NCBI RefSeq assembly: GCF_020740795.1
Contig: NC_067304.1
Location: 6,128,056 to 6,192,055 of the forward strand
Source: Apus apus
Taxonomy: Eukaryota > Chordata > Aves > Apodiformes > Apodidae
Reading direction: 5' to 3'
Length of the DNA: 64,000 bases
Both the position numbers and the translations under genes were made by a program. The notes under the pieces were generated by a model, which was given only the letters and a program-made list of their open reading frames with translations, was not told the origin of the DNA and made no database searches. How positions within the stretch are numbered: position 1 is the stretch's first letter; each line of letters opens with the position of its first letter. Below, piece after piece: positions 12,140 through 26,531 of the stretch.

Positions 12140-15100
12140 CCAGTTATATTCAAATTGCTTTAAAACCATTAGGGACAATCAATTCGCATTAAAGATCTGC
12201 AATTCTCAGCAATCAACTTATTTGTCTGTCTGCAAAGTTTTCTCAGTTTAAGGAAGTTTCCCAGAGCTGGTGGGTGGTTCATGGGGTGAAATGGGTTGGT
12301 GCCATTGTGAGGGGCTCCTGGCCTGCTGGGTGAGCCCCGGGGGGGCTGCCAGAAGCTGGAGAAGGGGTGACAGCAGTGACCACTGCTGGAACAAACGGGG
12401 AAGAGAGAAGGAAAGAACCAAGGCAGGGTGGAAGTCAAAGAAGAAGCTGTTGGTCTCTGTGTTTGCAAGAGGAAAAAAGGTGAGAACTGAGTTATCCATC
12501 CTGCAGGTAGGGATACAAGGAAAAAAAAGATCAAATTGATCAAAAAAATTAAATATTCATAGGACATTATTCATTAAGATTCATCTTGCCAAGTGGGTGA
12601 AATGAGGCAAGAGAAGAAATTAGCTTGCTTGAGAGTGTCAAAGTGATTATGTGATTAAATTGCAATTTATAATTTCTCCTTCAAAAATGTTACTCCTTGA
12701 TTTGTGTTTCTGCCCTCTCTATTTTTCTTGAAGTCTCCCATTATGTGTGTATGATCAGTTAATGCACAGGACTTGTCCTCAAGACAAGCCTGCAGACATC
12801 ACCTGGAGATGCTTGACCCCTGTTCCCAGCACGGGTCCTCTGCTGCCTTTTCCTGTGGTTTATTTTTCATGGAGCCTATTTACACATCTCTCCCCCCGCT
12901 CCCTCCCTGCAGACCCGCCACTTAAATTACCCTTTTCCCATGCTCATCTCTGCAGCAGGAGGAAGGAAACAAGCCCGTAGCTTCTCCAAATGTTGTACAG
13001 CCTAACTCGTCCTCACGCTGGATAGGTGGGGAGATTTGGGGCAGAAAGCCAGTGTTTTGGTGCTTGCTGCAGTGATCCCCCTGGTGCAGGGAGGCTGCAG
13101 CTCAGCCCCGTCCCCACGCACAGACCTGGCTCCTTCAGCACAGCCCAGACCTGCTCAGTGCAGCCTGAGCAGCAGGAAAACTTGTTCTGATGTTTCTTTC
13201 TCTCTGAAAGGACTCAGTCTCTTGTTGTTGTGCCCAACCTAGAAAAGAGAGCTATTTCTTTTTTGCTGCCCAATAAAGATTTAGTGACATACATTGGCTG
13301 TTTGAAAAAAATACAGTATTAATTCAGGGCTGGTTTATGAGCAGCACAAGGCTTGTGCAGGTTAATTAGCTGAGGCAGGCTTTTATTCAAGTGAATGAGC
13401 AGGCCTGGGGTTTGTAGCTCTGCCACCCAGTTTATTTGTTCACTGTTTGTTTTATTTGGAAATACACTTGCACGACAATAAATACAATCAACCATGACGT
13501 GGCTTGTGTCTGCAGCAAACATTTAAGGCCTGCCAAGCAGCAATCTGCTAGACCCTGTGGGTGCCTGTGCCCAGGGCTCTGCCCAGTGCCACCAACCTGG
13601 TGGATCTCCTGGTGGACCTTCTCTAATGGCCACTGCTGATTCAGCACCAGATCGATGGGCTGCTCTGCTCTGGGGAGATGGAAAATAATTAACCTTGACT
13701 GTTCAGGCAAACATCCAGCTTGTGCTGAAGTGAAGCATGGCACAGCTGAGAGAAAGTGGGAGCACGGAGCAGCTGCAGGGAGGGGATGGCAGAAGGGACC
13801 TGAGGGGGACTGGAGAACTTGATCCCTGAGAATGCTGCAGGGCTCAGAGGAGCTGCTTCCTAAAAGAAACAGAGATGCAAAGGAGTATAAAATATCAAAT
13901 ATTTCCAATGAGATGCAATCTGCTGGTGGGGGAATGGCTTTTTTCTGAAAGAGTCTGTGTCCTAATCCAAAAACACATCCCACTGACTTTCTGCAGTCAC
14001 CATTGCAAGGAAAGTATTACCTGCTAATCTGAATGCTGTCATCTTGGGCTGGGCGACTGACAGCACAGTGTGACAATGCCCAGGCTGGTCTCCTGCACCC
14101 AGGACAAGGGTATGAGCAGTGAGAAGAGAGCTGAACAGAGAAGTAGCTCCAGCAGTGCTGGGGGGGACTGCAGCATGTGGAGAGAGGCAGCCTCTGGGCA
14201 CCCACAGAAGTGTCAGGGACTTCTGTCACCTTTCTCCTGCTCTCACCTCTCCCCAAGTACAGAGACAGCACAGAGAGGATGGCTGAGGAGCAGCTGGGGT
14301 TGGGGGATGTCTGGGGTCAATGTCCTTTGTCATTCTGGGGACAGCAGGTAACCCCTTGGCCCCTTCTTCCCCTTCCCTCATGCCTGAACAAAGGCATGGC
14401 AGAAAGGGCAAGTCCCAGGGAGAGGGGCAGCCCAATGTGCCTCTGGGTCTGAGAGCACAATGGTCCCCAGCATGGAAACCCAACAGGAATCTCTAAGAAA
14501 GTGCAAGTTTGGGCTGATGAAGTTAGAGGTTGAACACTGGAAAGACACAGAGCTCAAGAAAACTCAACCCAATTAAACTGCTTTAAATCAGTTTACTTGG
14601 TTGTTTCTGCTTCACTTGCAAGACATCGTTATAATTACTTGGCATGAGCAAGCCATTACTCAGAGGTTCTGGGCCAGGGTAGCAGAAGACATGATTGTCT
14701 CATAAACCTAATGAGCCATATTGATTACTGGAGGATAAGGACTGAGCTATAAACAGCCCATATTCTTTAGCTGCCTAGTTGTTAGATCTGTATTTGCAGC
14801 CCAGACCTGACAGTGAGTTATGCTGGGATGCTGCTGCTCATGTCGAGCACAGTTCAACACTCGTGTCCCCTTCCCTTGCAACCAGAACCAGTAAAGGATG
14901 GAAAATAAGTTGGACTCTGCTTTGAAAGCTGCCTCCAACCAGTGAGATGCTGGTGGGAGGCACAACCTGATGTGTTCATGAGCTAGTGGCAGGTGAGGAG
15001 CTGTGACACTTTTGAAGTCAACTGCAGAAGGTCTGTCCACCACCTCTGCCTGCTAGAGGATAAGGGGTTTGTGGTGGGAGTGTGTGGCTGGCCCTGCTGC

Positions 15101-17070
15101 AGGTGCCATGTCTGCTTTCAGGTTAGAAATCAGTCAGTAGAGAACTGGAGAGAGTTTAGTTATTAAAATCACCCAGCTCAGGCTGTTTGGAGGACACCTG
15201 CCCCCATGTCACAGCAGGGCTTTGGCACCACACTGGTTGCTCCATCTCATGCTGCAGGAGATGTCCTCCACCCTGGCAGCTCTGTCCCAAGGCGATGTCT
15301 GTCCCTCCATCCCTCCAGGGCCTGGGCAGGTGGGTTTTCCCAGTGCCAGGTTCAGCTCCTGCCCAGCTCAGCTCTCTCCTGCACTGCAGTGTTTCCAACT
15401 GGGAAATGGTTCCACCATTCCTGCTCCTAAAGCAGCTTTTTTTTAATTGGGAATGACTCTGAACTGCCTAACTCTGCAATTTATACCTTCAAATGAGCGA
15501 CCTTTGATGTTGTGTTGCTTAATTATTTGTGCAACAGGAGTGCCTTGCTGCCCCAGATAGTAACAGGGGCACTTGGGGGCGTGGGGGTCCCTGCCCAGAG
15601 GACCCCGTGATCCCCACTGGAGCCTCAGTGCAGCCCTGGCACGTCGTTCCGTACTAAATCCTGGTGGTGCCAAGAGGAAGAGCATCGGTTCAGGTGCTGG
15701 AGGGACACACACCGAGCACCGAGCTCAGCCCGGCGAGCAGCGCAGGGCTGGTCCTCCCCGGCCCCCGGGGATGCGCTCAGAAATGCTACTTGCACAGAAC
15801 AGTGGAAATGAGGCTGTAGAAAATTAACTATGCTTATTAGAGTTAAAATTAGCAGCTCTGTTCTTTGGTGATGCATGAAAAAGGCCCCTTGTACCAGAAA
15901 AAGGCTCTGGGTGTGTGCCAGGCACCAGGAGCCCCTCGCCGGGAGCCGGTGCTGCCCGCGGGGTCCGTCCTGGGAGCGGAGCCGTCTTGGCTGCTCTGCC
16001 CGTCAGGGACAGGCTGGCTGGGCAGCCGGGGGGGCAGGAGAGAAGAAACCTGCTGTAAATACTGATTCCTGGGAGACAAAGAGCCAATTTGGCTCCGTCA
16101 CTTGGGATGGAAAAGCCAGGCGGGCTCTCTGGGGTGACAGTGACAAGGATGGGACACAGGGCTGACCGGGCAGCTCTGGGGCTGGGAGGGGCTCCCCTCC
16201 TCCAGCAGGGAGCTGGATGCTTCACCCCGTCACTGATGATGGGGCTGGGTCAGGTGAGACCAGGGTGGAGACGGCAAGTTCTCCAGGAGGGTGTTGGGTA
16301 TGAGTCTGCTGTCTGAGGAGCTCAGGGCAAAGCATTTTGCAAGTTGCTGTTCTCCAGCCCTGGCAATGCCCTTGCTCTTGTACTACCGGCCAAGACCACC
16401 ATCCTGTACTTGGTGTGGGGAAACCGAGGGAGGGGGGAATGACACATCTCTTCTGTGCTCTCTACAGAGCAGCAGAGCTGATGATCCCTCTGTTACCAAC
16501 CCAGTCGTTTAGTACATTGCTCCTAGACTCGTGCTGCTCAGACGAGCTACAAAGCTGCTCTTTCCTCCATCGCAGCTCTCCTCCAGATGCAGCTTGAATC
16601 CCATTTCTGCCCGTGAGACACGGAGATGAAACCCTGGCAGCGGCAAACCAGCTCCATCCCCCTGGGCAGAAGGTGCAATGCTGCACCCCTGTGGGAGCTG
16701 GGAGCCTTGGACACCAAACCTGAGATCTCCGGGTGGATGTACATGACCTGCCTGTGATCTACAGCATCCCCACCTGCGTGTGGCCCAGGCACCAAAAGAG
16801 GGGAAAGAAAAGGGGGTCCTGGGCAGGCGTTGTATGAGCCTTCTTTCTCAGCCCCTGCAAGTGGTGGTGGTGCAATTCCCTGCGAGGAGGAATGGGGAGA
16901 GCTGGGATTTCTCTGGCTTGCAGGGATCCTGGAGTTGCATTTTATAGATAACAAACAGTCAGCATTGTCACCTCTTGCAGGCAGGTTAATCCTCTAAAGT
17001 TGAAATGTGTTTCATCTGGAAGTAGGTATATTTGATCATACAAGGGGAAAAACAATTAAATAGGAGTCCC

Positions 17071-17094
17071 ATGCAAATAAGAAATTATGCAAAT
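17071..17094 (+). promoter_or_regulatory. Two POU octamer motifs ATGCAAAT, 16 bp apart
   Basis: Perfect octamers occur at 17071-17078 and 17087-17094 in the same orientation, in an AT-rich block (about 17020-17115) between GC-richer DNA. Confidence 0.4.
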
Positions 17095-17608
17095 CACTCA
17101 TCTTATATATTAGACTGATGAAGTTTGTGGGTGCTATTTCAGCTCACACTGCCTGAATGCAAATTCTGAAGAGATCTGCTGGCTGTGAGCCAGCCTGACA
17201 TGCCTGGTAACCTCGGGCTGGGTCCCCCGAGGTGCAGGGGTCCCTGCTTCGCTCTCTGCACCAGCCAGTGGCTTTTGGCTGCACTTTCTCAGCAGATGTA
17301 CTAAAATGAGAACTTGGCCAAGTTCTGGAGCAGTGTCCAAGATGTGACCCATCACCCCTGATCAGACCCCAGTCCCTGTCCCTCAGCAGCAGTTGCTGCT
17401 GGAGCCGCGGGTTCCTGAGCCACTCGAGCCCAACTCCTCTGGTGCTGGTTCCGGGCTGTGGTGGCTTTGCTGAAGTGCAGGGTAATTTGTGCTTTCTGGG
17501 AAAAGAGTATTCTTTTAACAAGAGAGTTCTAAACCTCACAGCTACCAGATTGGACAGTCACCCCGTGTCTCTCCCAGGTGTTTCTCATTGTCCCTATGGA
17601 CTTGCCCT

Positions 17609-17670
17609 TGCACCTTCCTCCCTGCTGCACCTTCCTCCCTGCTGCACCTTCCTCCCTGCTGCACCTTCCT
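17609..17670. repeat. 17-bp pyrimidine-rich minisatellite, about 3.5 copies
   Basis: The unit TGCACCTTCCTCCCTGC is repeated three times, followed by a partial copy. Confidence 0.95.
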
Positions 17671-20600
17671 GCTGCATCTCTGCTCCTCCATCACTAGGGC
17701 AGGAATCTTCCCCAGTCGCCCTATTAATTTTTTAAGATTTGGTCTGAAGAATAAGAAATATTTCTTGAATGGCTGATGTTGCCGCTTCCTTCTGCCTTTG
17801 TGTTATTAAATATGTTAGGGAGGAAATCTCAGCCTTAGATTTTACTGCTGCCCAGATCTTGTTTGTGTTGGTTTGTTTTCAGAAATACCTTTTTTTTTTC
17901 TTTTCCCCTCACTGCTATTGTGAAAATAGCAAATGCCTCAGAGAGGAAAACTAAACATGCTCCTGGTGTTTGGCTCTATTGTTTGTCTTGCATTTTAATC
18001 CCTTCACAGTGTGGGCACATAGAAGGGCTCTTGATTTTCCTTTCCTTCCCTTGACTTCCTGGGAGACCTGGGTGCCTCCAGCTTGCTGCCCACTGGTTGC
18101 ACCTGAGCCTGGCTACCTGAGGCAGCACTTGGGCAGAGTGAACACATCATTGGTAAATGTTACCAGAGCACTGGGTGTGTGAGTGGTGTGTAGCAGAAAT
18201 CCTGCTTATGAGCAGCCTCCAGGACCCTGCACTACGGTTTAATCGAGTATGAAATCACATTGATCTCAGCTGCCTTCCTGAAGTTATTTGAGAGTGAAGT
18301 TCTAATACAAGCTGGGGCTCTTATTCTTCCCCCTGACTTGCCTCATTGCCTGTAGCCTTTAAAATGTTCCTTTTGCATCTTCTTCCTTCTCTTCTTGCAT
18401 TCCCCCTTTGCCAGCTCAGAAACAATCAGAGCAGGATCCATGTGCTCAGTGACTGCTGCTGCAGGTTAGCACGGGCTGACATCTCTCATGTTCCTTGGAA
18501 AACAGGAGCCTCTTTGAGGCTCTTGGAATCAGAGATTTGCTAGAGTAAGGGAGGGGAGGGAGCCTGGCATGTTACATGGCTCAGAAATGCCCCACATTTG
18601 CTTTCTTGTCTTAGGGAAGAGTTTCCCAGCCCTGCAGTGCCCACAGCCCTTCCCTGCACGGGTGCTGCTGAGAAACAGCCAGAAAATCCTTCCGGGCAGA
18701 CATGAAGGTTCTTTGTATTCTTTCATATTCTCTCCATTTCAGAAAACTTTGTGCATTGTGGCTGAAGTTGCTGCTCCATAAAGACCTGTTTCAGGATGTA
18801 TTTGTTGTGCTTTTACATTAATGCTGCTCAGTATATAAGGTGGATCAGCCTTCTTTGAAGCAGCCACTGGTGCATTAACCCAGAATTTCTGGCCCTAGTA
18901 TAAATTTTCTCGTCTGGGGAGGGAGGAGGGGCTCAGCCCAGCAGCAGGGGGTCCGGGGAGGCTGCTGGAGGATGGATCCTGCAGAGCCCTGGCTCCCTGT
19001 TTTCTTTCTGCCCCATTGATCCCCATTAGGAAAGCTCTCAGTGTGGTGCTGCCTGCCGAGAGAAACCCTGCTCAGCACATGAACCTGGCAGCAAAGCTGG
19101 CACACAAATAACCAGCAAAAGCCAAGAAATGCAGAGTCAGAGGAAGCTGCTGGAGGATTTTGCTGTTGCTGGCAGACTTAGTGTGAAGGACTCAAACCCA
19201 GAGGCTGGGGAGGAGACAAGGGCCAGATTTCTGTGGGCAGAGGACACTCTAGGAAGGTGCAAGTGGACAATATGGGTAAAGTGATGCTGGGATCTGGGAC
19301 ATCTGCACAGGAGCAGCTTTGGAAAGCCTGGACTGTGGCAGGAGTTTAGTGTTGAGAAATCCTGCCCTGCAGATGGGTGGGCACAGCACCAGCTGTGGGG
19401 GGAAGGACCAGACAGCCCCAGGTTCTTGTGCTCCTGCAAAGCTGGATCCAGCCTGTTCCCAGCACTGTTCCTGCTCACAGGACAGTGGTTTCCCAAGGGA
19501 GGCTCCTAAATACTGATTTCTGGAAGGAAGGCTGGGTCCTGTAGGCTTGGTATGTAAAGCCCCCACATATAAGGCTTTTGGAAAGATATAAATACAGACC
19601 TCCAAGGGCAAGTCTGGGACTGCAGCGCTCCTGCTGCTGACAGGAAAGGTCCGAATCCTGGATTTATTTCTTGTGGAGATGCAGTGAGATGGTTTTTAAT
19701 GATAGATTTAAAGTCAGGCCACATATATGTTTAAGGATGGGGGATCTTAAGAAGCTTTAGTATCAATTAACATTTATATGGCAGTAATGCCTAGGGAACC
19801 CTAAATGAAGCTAGGGTCCTATTACTCCAGGTTTGAACAAACACACTTCAGGCAGCATGATCCCCTGCGCCAGGGAGCACAAACCAAGATGGACTGAGCA
19901 GGGAAAGGTGCAAACAGAGCTGGAGCTGAGCAAGGCAGTCAAGCCTGGGGCAGGGCCTGAGCAGCATCCCCAGGGAAGTGTTGCCATGTCCTGTGCAACA
20001 GCCCTTACGGTTTCCTCCGTTACTTCTTTATTGATCCCCCTGTGCACTTGGAAGCACCACCTGTTGCAGAGCTGCCCTTCTGCTAGGGACCTGCCCCATG
20101 AGGGTGCAGGTGGTGACACGTGGCCCTGCAGTGCCAGTGCTGGCTGTCCTGAGCTGGCTCCTCTGCTGCAGGACACTGTCCTGTCACCTTATCCACAGTG
20201 TGGATGTTCCCTGGCAGCAACAGAGCCCTGCTATCCATGGGCATGGATGCCACTGAATCAGGTTACTGCTGTAGGCACCAGATGTTCATTCCCTCATTTT
20301 GGTGGAACAAGCCAGTGAAGCATGGCAACTGCTGGCTGCTGCCCTGCCCCCGGGATACCCCTCTATCTGCACTGCAGCGAGGCTGGAATGTGAGCAGTTC
20401 CCATCCCGCGTGTTGTTTTATCTGGTTGTTTCTGTGTAAACCAAGACTTAGCATTAGCATCTTTTTTGTTTCCCTTCAGTGATAGATCCAACACATTTTG
20501 CAAGCTGTCTGCAGCTTTTCTGCTTCCCATATGAGGTAAGATGGAGTGCAGAGTCCTCCCCGTGCTCCTGAAGGGAGCTGGGCATGGGCCGAGGAGCCCG

Positions 20601-23600
20601 GAGCTGGTGCTGGTGCTGCGAGGTTTGCGCCTCCTCTGGAGGGGTTGCCTCTTCTCCAGAGGTGCAGAGCACTCCCCGAGGAGTTCCCAGAGCAGCCAGA
20701 GTTTCTTAGTTTCAGACAATACCCTTAGAAAATGAAGCTGTTTTCTACTGACTTCCTCTTTACCCTCTGATGCAGTGTAGCTTATTTTTTCATCCTTGGC
20801 AACCGCCTGTCCTGTCTCTTGTGTGACCAGGAGCCAGACGGTGGGTAAAGCACATCCCTGTGTTTCCCTGATCCAGCTCCTTGCAGGGCTGGTTCCTCTC
20901 CTGGCAGTGCTCCCCAGGTGAGCTGTGGCCTCCAGCAGGTTCCTTTCTAAACAACTTTTCTGCTCTCCAGAGCAAGGTCCAAGCAGAAGGTCAGACAGGC
21001 AGGCTGTTTGCTCTGCAGGTAGCAGGGTGCCCGCTGGCTGCTTTTGGAGTTAATAACTTCCTTTGGAATGCTAGTATGTTTGGTGTCCTGTGCTGCAGTG
21101 TGATTAATCCAGTGTCAGGATGCCCCCAGCCCTTGTGCAGGCTGTGTTAGAACTGCTGTTTGAAAGCAGATCACTTTGCTCCTCACAAGGGCTTCAACCA
21201 AGCCCCCCTGTCCCACATGGTGAGCAGTGCAGTGGGAATGTTGCCCAGGGAGCTTTGGTTCTTCTATTTTTCATGCAGGAAGAGATGCTCCAAGGCTTCA
21301 GACAGTAATGTAAAATACTAAATGAGTTTCCAGGAGGAAGAAATTTAACAAAACTCAGGGGCTTGCAGGTGCATCTCAGCTCTCCTGGCTGCCAGCTGGA
21401 GCCCCGGCTCGGCTGTGCTGGTGCCCTGGGGTGTGAGGGGCTCCTGGGTGGGGGCAAATAGGGGTGCAGGGCTGTGCTGAGGGGCCAGCAAACACCAACC
21501 ACGACAGAAGCTTTTCCAGACACATCCCAGATGAAAACCCAGGCTGGATCCTTACCCCAGGGAGCACCTGTCTGCAAAGGAGGAATGGTGCAAAGCCCTG
21601 AAATGTTACCTTGGCTCTTTATTGCTGAAAAACTCCTTTGGATAGAATATTTATAAGGAAAATTGTTAATGAGTACTCGTCCCAGCTAGACAGTGCCCCA
21701 GCATGGTGCTGCCCTGGCCCTGGGGGTGTTTGCAGGGCCCTCTCGTACAGACCACAGGCCCCCAGCACACACTGCAGTTCATTTTCCTATCATAAGCCTC
21801 TCGATTAAAGAGGAGGAAAAACCATCGTGGCAGCAATATCCAGCTGTCAGATATGGTCCGCCTGGAAATCAATCCAATAAAAATGGAAAGCAGGGTGCTG
21901 GGGCAGGGAGGCTGGGCTGGCAGAGGCAGGAAAAATGTTTTGCTTGGAAACTTTAATTAAAACGCTCTAAGAGGTTTTCAGGACACACGGCAGCTCTTCC
22001 TACTTTGGTGAAGAGATAAAAGCACCTCGGGAAATGCTGACACACTCTGGAAATGTTTTGCGGCTCCCAGGACTGCTGGGAGATGCTGTTTGCAGGATCC
22101 CCCCTGGGGGTGTGGAGGGGGCTGAGGCTGGGGACATTTGCATGGTTTAGCACAGCTTTCCCAGGGAGGGGACCCCACAGCATCCCTGGGACCCGCAGCC
22201 TCTGCTCCCCCTGGGAAGAAACTGTGGCAGTGCAGGACGCGGAGCCCGGCAGGCTGGGGGTAGTTCGGGGCTTTTGCAGAAGCTGCTGATGTATCAAACT
22301 AGCTTTAGAAATTTCACTAGACAATGGCTTTCACAGCCCTGTTCCCAGAGAAGCTGATGGAAACACCCAGCCCTGCAGTCCGACTCGGTCCATGTGCTCC
22401 ATGGCCCGTGCCAGGACCTGTCCCTCAGGGAAGACCCCAGTGGTGCTGGACGTTCTCCCTGGCAGGGACAGAAAAGAGGGCAGCAGGGGATGCTCTTTGC
22501 ACTCAACGTTGGCTTTGCTGGCCTTGAGCATGGGCCTCGTACCATCAGCCTGGAAAGTGTTATTTTTGAAGAAATGGCTTAAAAATTGCTGTGTTGGACA
22601 CAATTGTGCAGTTATCTTTCCAGAGAAGGAAGTTTATCTCCTGCAAGCAAAGCACATCTATTCAACAAACTGTGTGGAGAGTTTAAGCTGTATAATAGAC
22701 TGGTGGGAAAACATGTCATTTGCCTTCGTCTAATCAAGAAAACAGGACTGAGTTGCAGCAATATATTTTTTTACCTAGTGCTGGTTGGGGAAAAAAAAAA
22801 AAGCTTATTCTGTGTTGTTTTGGCTTGAGAATAGGATGCAGAATCCTCCTGCAAATGTTTTACCATTAGCAATTAGCTTGTGGATCTACCTGTACTCTGG
22901 GTGAGCTTTGCCTGTAAGCTGGAGGGCTCACATCTCACCCCCTGTGTGCAGGATCTGTCACACCTCGGGGAAAAAGCTCTAGGTTGAATTGGAAAAGAGG
23001 CAGAGATGGGCAAAACCTGAAATAAGATTTATGGAAAGACTTCTGCATGAAGAGGTCCCAGCTCCGTGATGACTGTTCAGCTTGCTAAGGAGATCCTGGG
23101 CAAGGGAGACACAATAGAAATGTGCAGGAAGCTTCAATATTCACAGAATCTGATTCAGGACAGGAAACCTCCCCAGAAAATCACACTTGGGTGTGGTCAC
23201 CCCTTGCTAATTCAAATATGAAGTGTGTTAATTACAACAGGAAGAAACTTTCTGGAAACTTCCACTGGCTGAGCAGCTCTGATGCTCGTAAACTTGTTTT
23301 GCCTTTTGGAATAATCCGATTTACTAAATCCTTTCACCTCAACTGAAAGTAACATGCAGGGGTGTCTCCTGGCTCTGTCACTGTGCAGAGCACCTGGATT
23401 CCTTCTGTTGGGACAACCTGCTCCTGGGCTGTGGCTCATGTCTCCTCTAGCAATGTCTCTGTGAGGGGACTGTCACTGCCACACAAGCCTGTTCTGGACA
23501 TGATGTGATTTGTTTTTGGTTTTTTTTTGTCTTGTGTGGTCCCTTGGCACAATGACCCATCCTCGTGCTGGGGTTTCTGTCAGAGCCAGCCCTGAGGGTG

Positions 23601-26510
23601 AGCTCCAAGGCCGTGTTTCCCAAGCAGATGTCTGTGGTTGCAAGGACTGCCTCGTGCAGGAGGACCCAGAATTGCTGTGAGCTTGAAAAGTGAGGGCTCC
23701 CTACCCTGCTGCTGCCTGTGAGGCTGGGTGAGCAGCAGCCTTCCCCTCCTTTCCACTTAGAGGGACGATTAGAAAATGTTAGAAACCCAGCCCATTGCTT
23801 GGGCAGTTCAGGGACAATTTGTCCTTCCTGTTTCGTGTCCTGGATTTCATGCTTCTCTCCCCTCTGCTCTGCTCTCCTGAGCGCAGAGGCACAGAAATCA
23901 ATCAGGGTCCGGGGGCTTTGGCAAGCAGTCATCCATCAGAGAAAGCAATTTCCCAACACATGGAGTGTGGGGTAATTCAAAGAACATGAGACCAGGGGCC
24001 GTGTTGAGGGGTGAGGGTCATTTCCAAGTATATTTCTGTTTTGTGCTCTTTACACCCTGGTCTGGTGAGAACAGTGTTACGTGCTCTGCAGAAAGAGCCC
24101 AGCACAGTAAATGAGCTGGGAAACAAACTCCTGCTTCTGATCAAAGCCCTCCATCCCTGTCGGAAAGTCAGCCAGAGAGCTTTTCCTGCTCATTGCTAAA
24201 GAAGTTCAGAAGAGTAAAGTGACACTTCCTCTTGCAGCCTTTAATTATATTTTGGGTGCAGCAGAAGCTCCTGCCCAGGCTGGTCTGTCTGTCCTGGGCC
24301 ACTGAGGCTGGAGATTGAGCCCCAGGAGGGCTGGAGGGAGCTCAGTGGTGTCTGCTTGGAGGCAGGGACAGGAGGCTGGGGAAAGGCTGGGGGATGAACC
24401 AGGGGATGAGTGAAAACGCTCATGGAGGGAAAGAGGAATTCTCTGAAGAGCTCCAGAAGCCGAGGGTGGTTCCTGGGCTGGGCGTGACAGGGCTGGGTGA
24501 GGACTTTGTCTATCAGCTTCATGTGAGACAGCGAGCGGGTCATTCCTGGAGACATAATGACCAGTTTGTTCAGCCACGGAACTACCTGAAGGCAGGCAGA
24601 GTCCTGAGGGGTCTTTGTGTTTAAATGTGTCCGTATGGATAGGTCTGATATGTATGTACAAAGATAAAGAAGCAAATTTTATGTCCTTTCAGCAACCACT
24701 TCCATTTATCAGAAATAGCAATATAATGTGACTGTTTTTTCGCAGAAAAATTACTTATTAGATCAAAGTTGCATGAAGGATGCACAGAAAGCAGTAATTT
24801 GGTAACAATAAGGAATCAGCTTCCCAAATGAAAAATCTCCCTCTGGTGTCATAAAAAAGACATTTCTGTATTACCTTTGGAGAGTGATGGCTGTTAAATC
24901 TTACATAATGTAACTTAAGCCTTTCTGAAGTGCTGAGAAAGCCCATTCAGATGGAGGTAGAGTGCCAAGGAATGAAAGGGCAATACTTAGCAATTGAAAT
25001 TGCAAATTGCCTGAATGGAAAAAGGGTTTTCCAAACATCCTTTGAACTGGAGCTGCTTCTTAGCTGCTCTAAGACACTCCCTCCAGCTCTTCACTTTGGT
25101 CATTGGAAGGTGGTGCTACTGGGGCTGCCAGGCTGGCAGCACTGGGGCTCACACCCCCGTGGTGACCAGGTGAGCAGCCACAAGCAGGACCCCGGGGCTG
25201 GCTCGGGGGGCCCCATGGCCTGTTGCTCCTCCTGGGAGAGCTGATGCTGCTCAGAGGACTTTCTGGTGCCAGGGAAGGGCTCATGCTGGTAAACCAGGTA
25301 CCTCCATCCTCCCAAGGGAGGTTATTTACTTAAGGGATAATGCTGAAAGGATTTTCCCTCTTTTTGCACACTTACTTTGGAAGATTGAGGCTTTGTTTGC
25401 ATTGATACCATATATTTTTATGAAATGCTTCACTCCTATTTCCCTTAGGTATAATTGGATTTTTCTCAATAAGCACCAAAATAAAATAGTTTATAGCATC
25501 CCTTCAGCATTCACTTGTTTAAAAGCAAATAATACCCCAGTGCTTGAAATCAAGTGTGCATTTTAAGAAGGAAGGCAAGGCAGTAACTTCTGCTTTAAAA
25601 GGCCTACAAGTTTTATGAAGCTGTTTCACACGGCTCCAGAGTTTCAGGAGAGAAGAAAAAAACCACTCAGTCAAAACCAGAATATGTTTTTATAGCAGCA
25701 AAATTTCTGGAATGAGACTATAGATCTTCTGCTAATATGGGGAGCCTTCAGAAACACACACCCACATGCCAGCACAAACAACACACTGCTAGAGAGATGG
25801 ATGTCACACAATATTTTAAAAGAAAAAATAACTAACTCCCAGGGAGGCAGGGCTGGCTCTTTTCCCAGATGGATTCTTGTTCAGACAGCGTCACAGAGAT
25901 GACAGATGCGCTTCTTTCTAATTGTTTGTATTTGTGGTTTATCTCTCTTGGCTGTGATACTTCAGGAGAAACCTTTCTCCTACCATTGCCTTCCCTCCTC
26001 TTTGGCATTTGAAGCTTTTTTGGTCCCTGCAGGAGCCTGCACCGGCTGGCTGAGGGTGCCTGGACCTGGGCTCTTCTCCTCCTCTGGGCTTCTCACAGAG
26101 GCCAGACCTCCCACCCCTCAGTCCCACTGGACCCCTGCAGCCCCACACAACCCTTCAGAGCCCCTCGCTCTCGTCTTTGACTCGTGTTGTGCTATAAACA
26201 GACACTAGCGACCCCCTGCATGTGCCTCTGCTCCCCCAGCAGGGCAGGCACTGCGGGGTGCTGGGTCTGCCCCCCCCTTGGCACCTCCCTGCTCTCCCCT
26301 TCCATCAGAAACCCAGGCTGCCTGCACTCCCAGGCAGGCACCTCATCTTTCTGCCCATACCTGACACCCCTGGCACCCAGCTTGCTAAAAATAATAAACA
26401 GAAAGGTGGCCAAGCAGCCTGGGGAGAGATGTCTGCCAGACCTGAAACACCTCCTCCTCCTCCTGTGCAGCTGCTCTGTTTCTCCCCAGTGCAGACCAGT
26501 GGACAACTGA

Positions 26511-26531
26511 ATATATATATATATATATATA
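26511..26531. repeat. (AT)10 dinucleotide repeat followed by a poly-T run
   Basis: Ten AT units followed closely by a T15 run (26533-26547), with more T-runs at about 26579-26600. It is a simple low-complexity zone. Confidence 0.95.
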
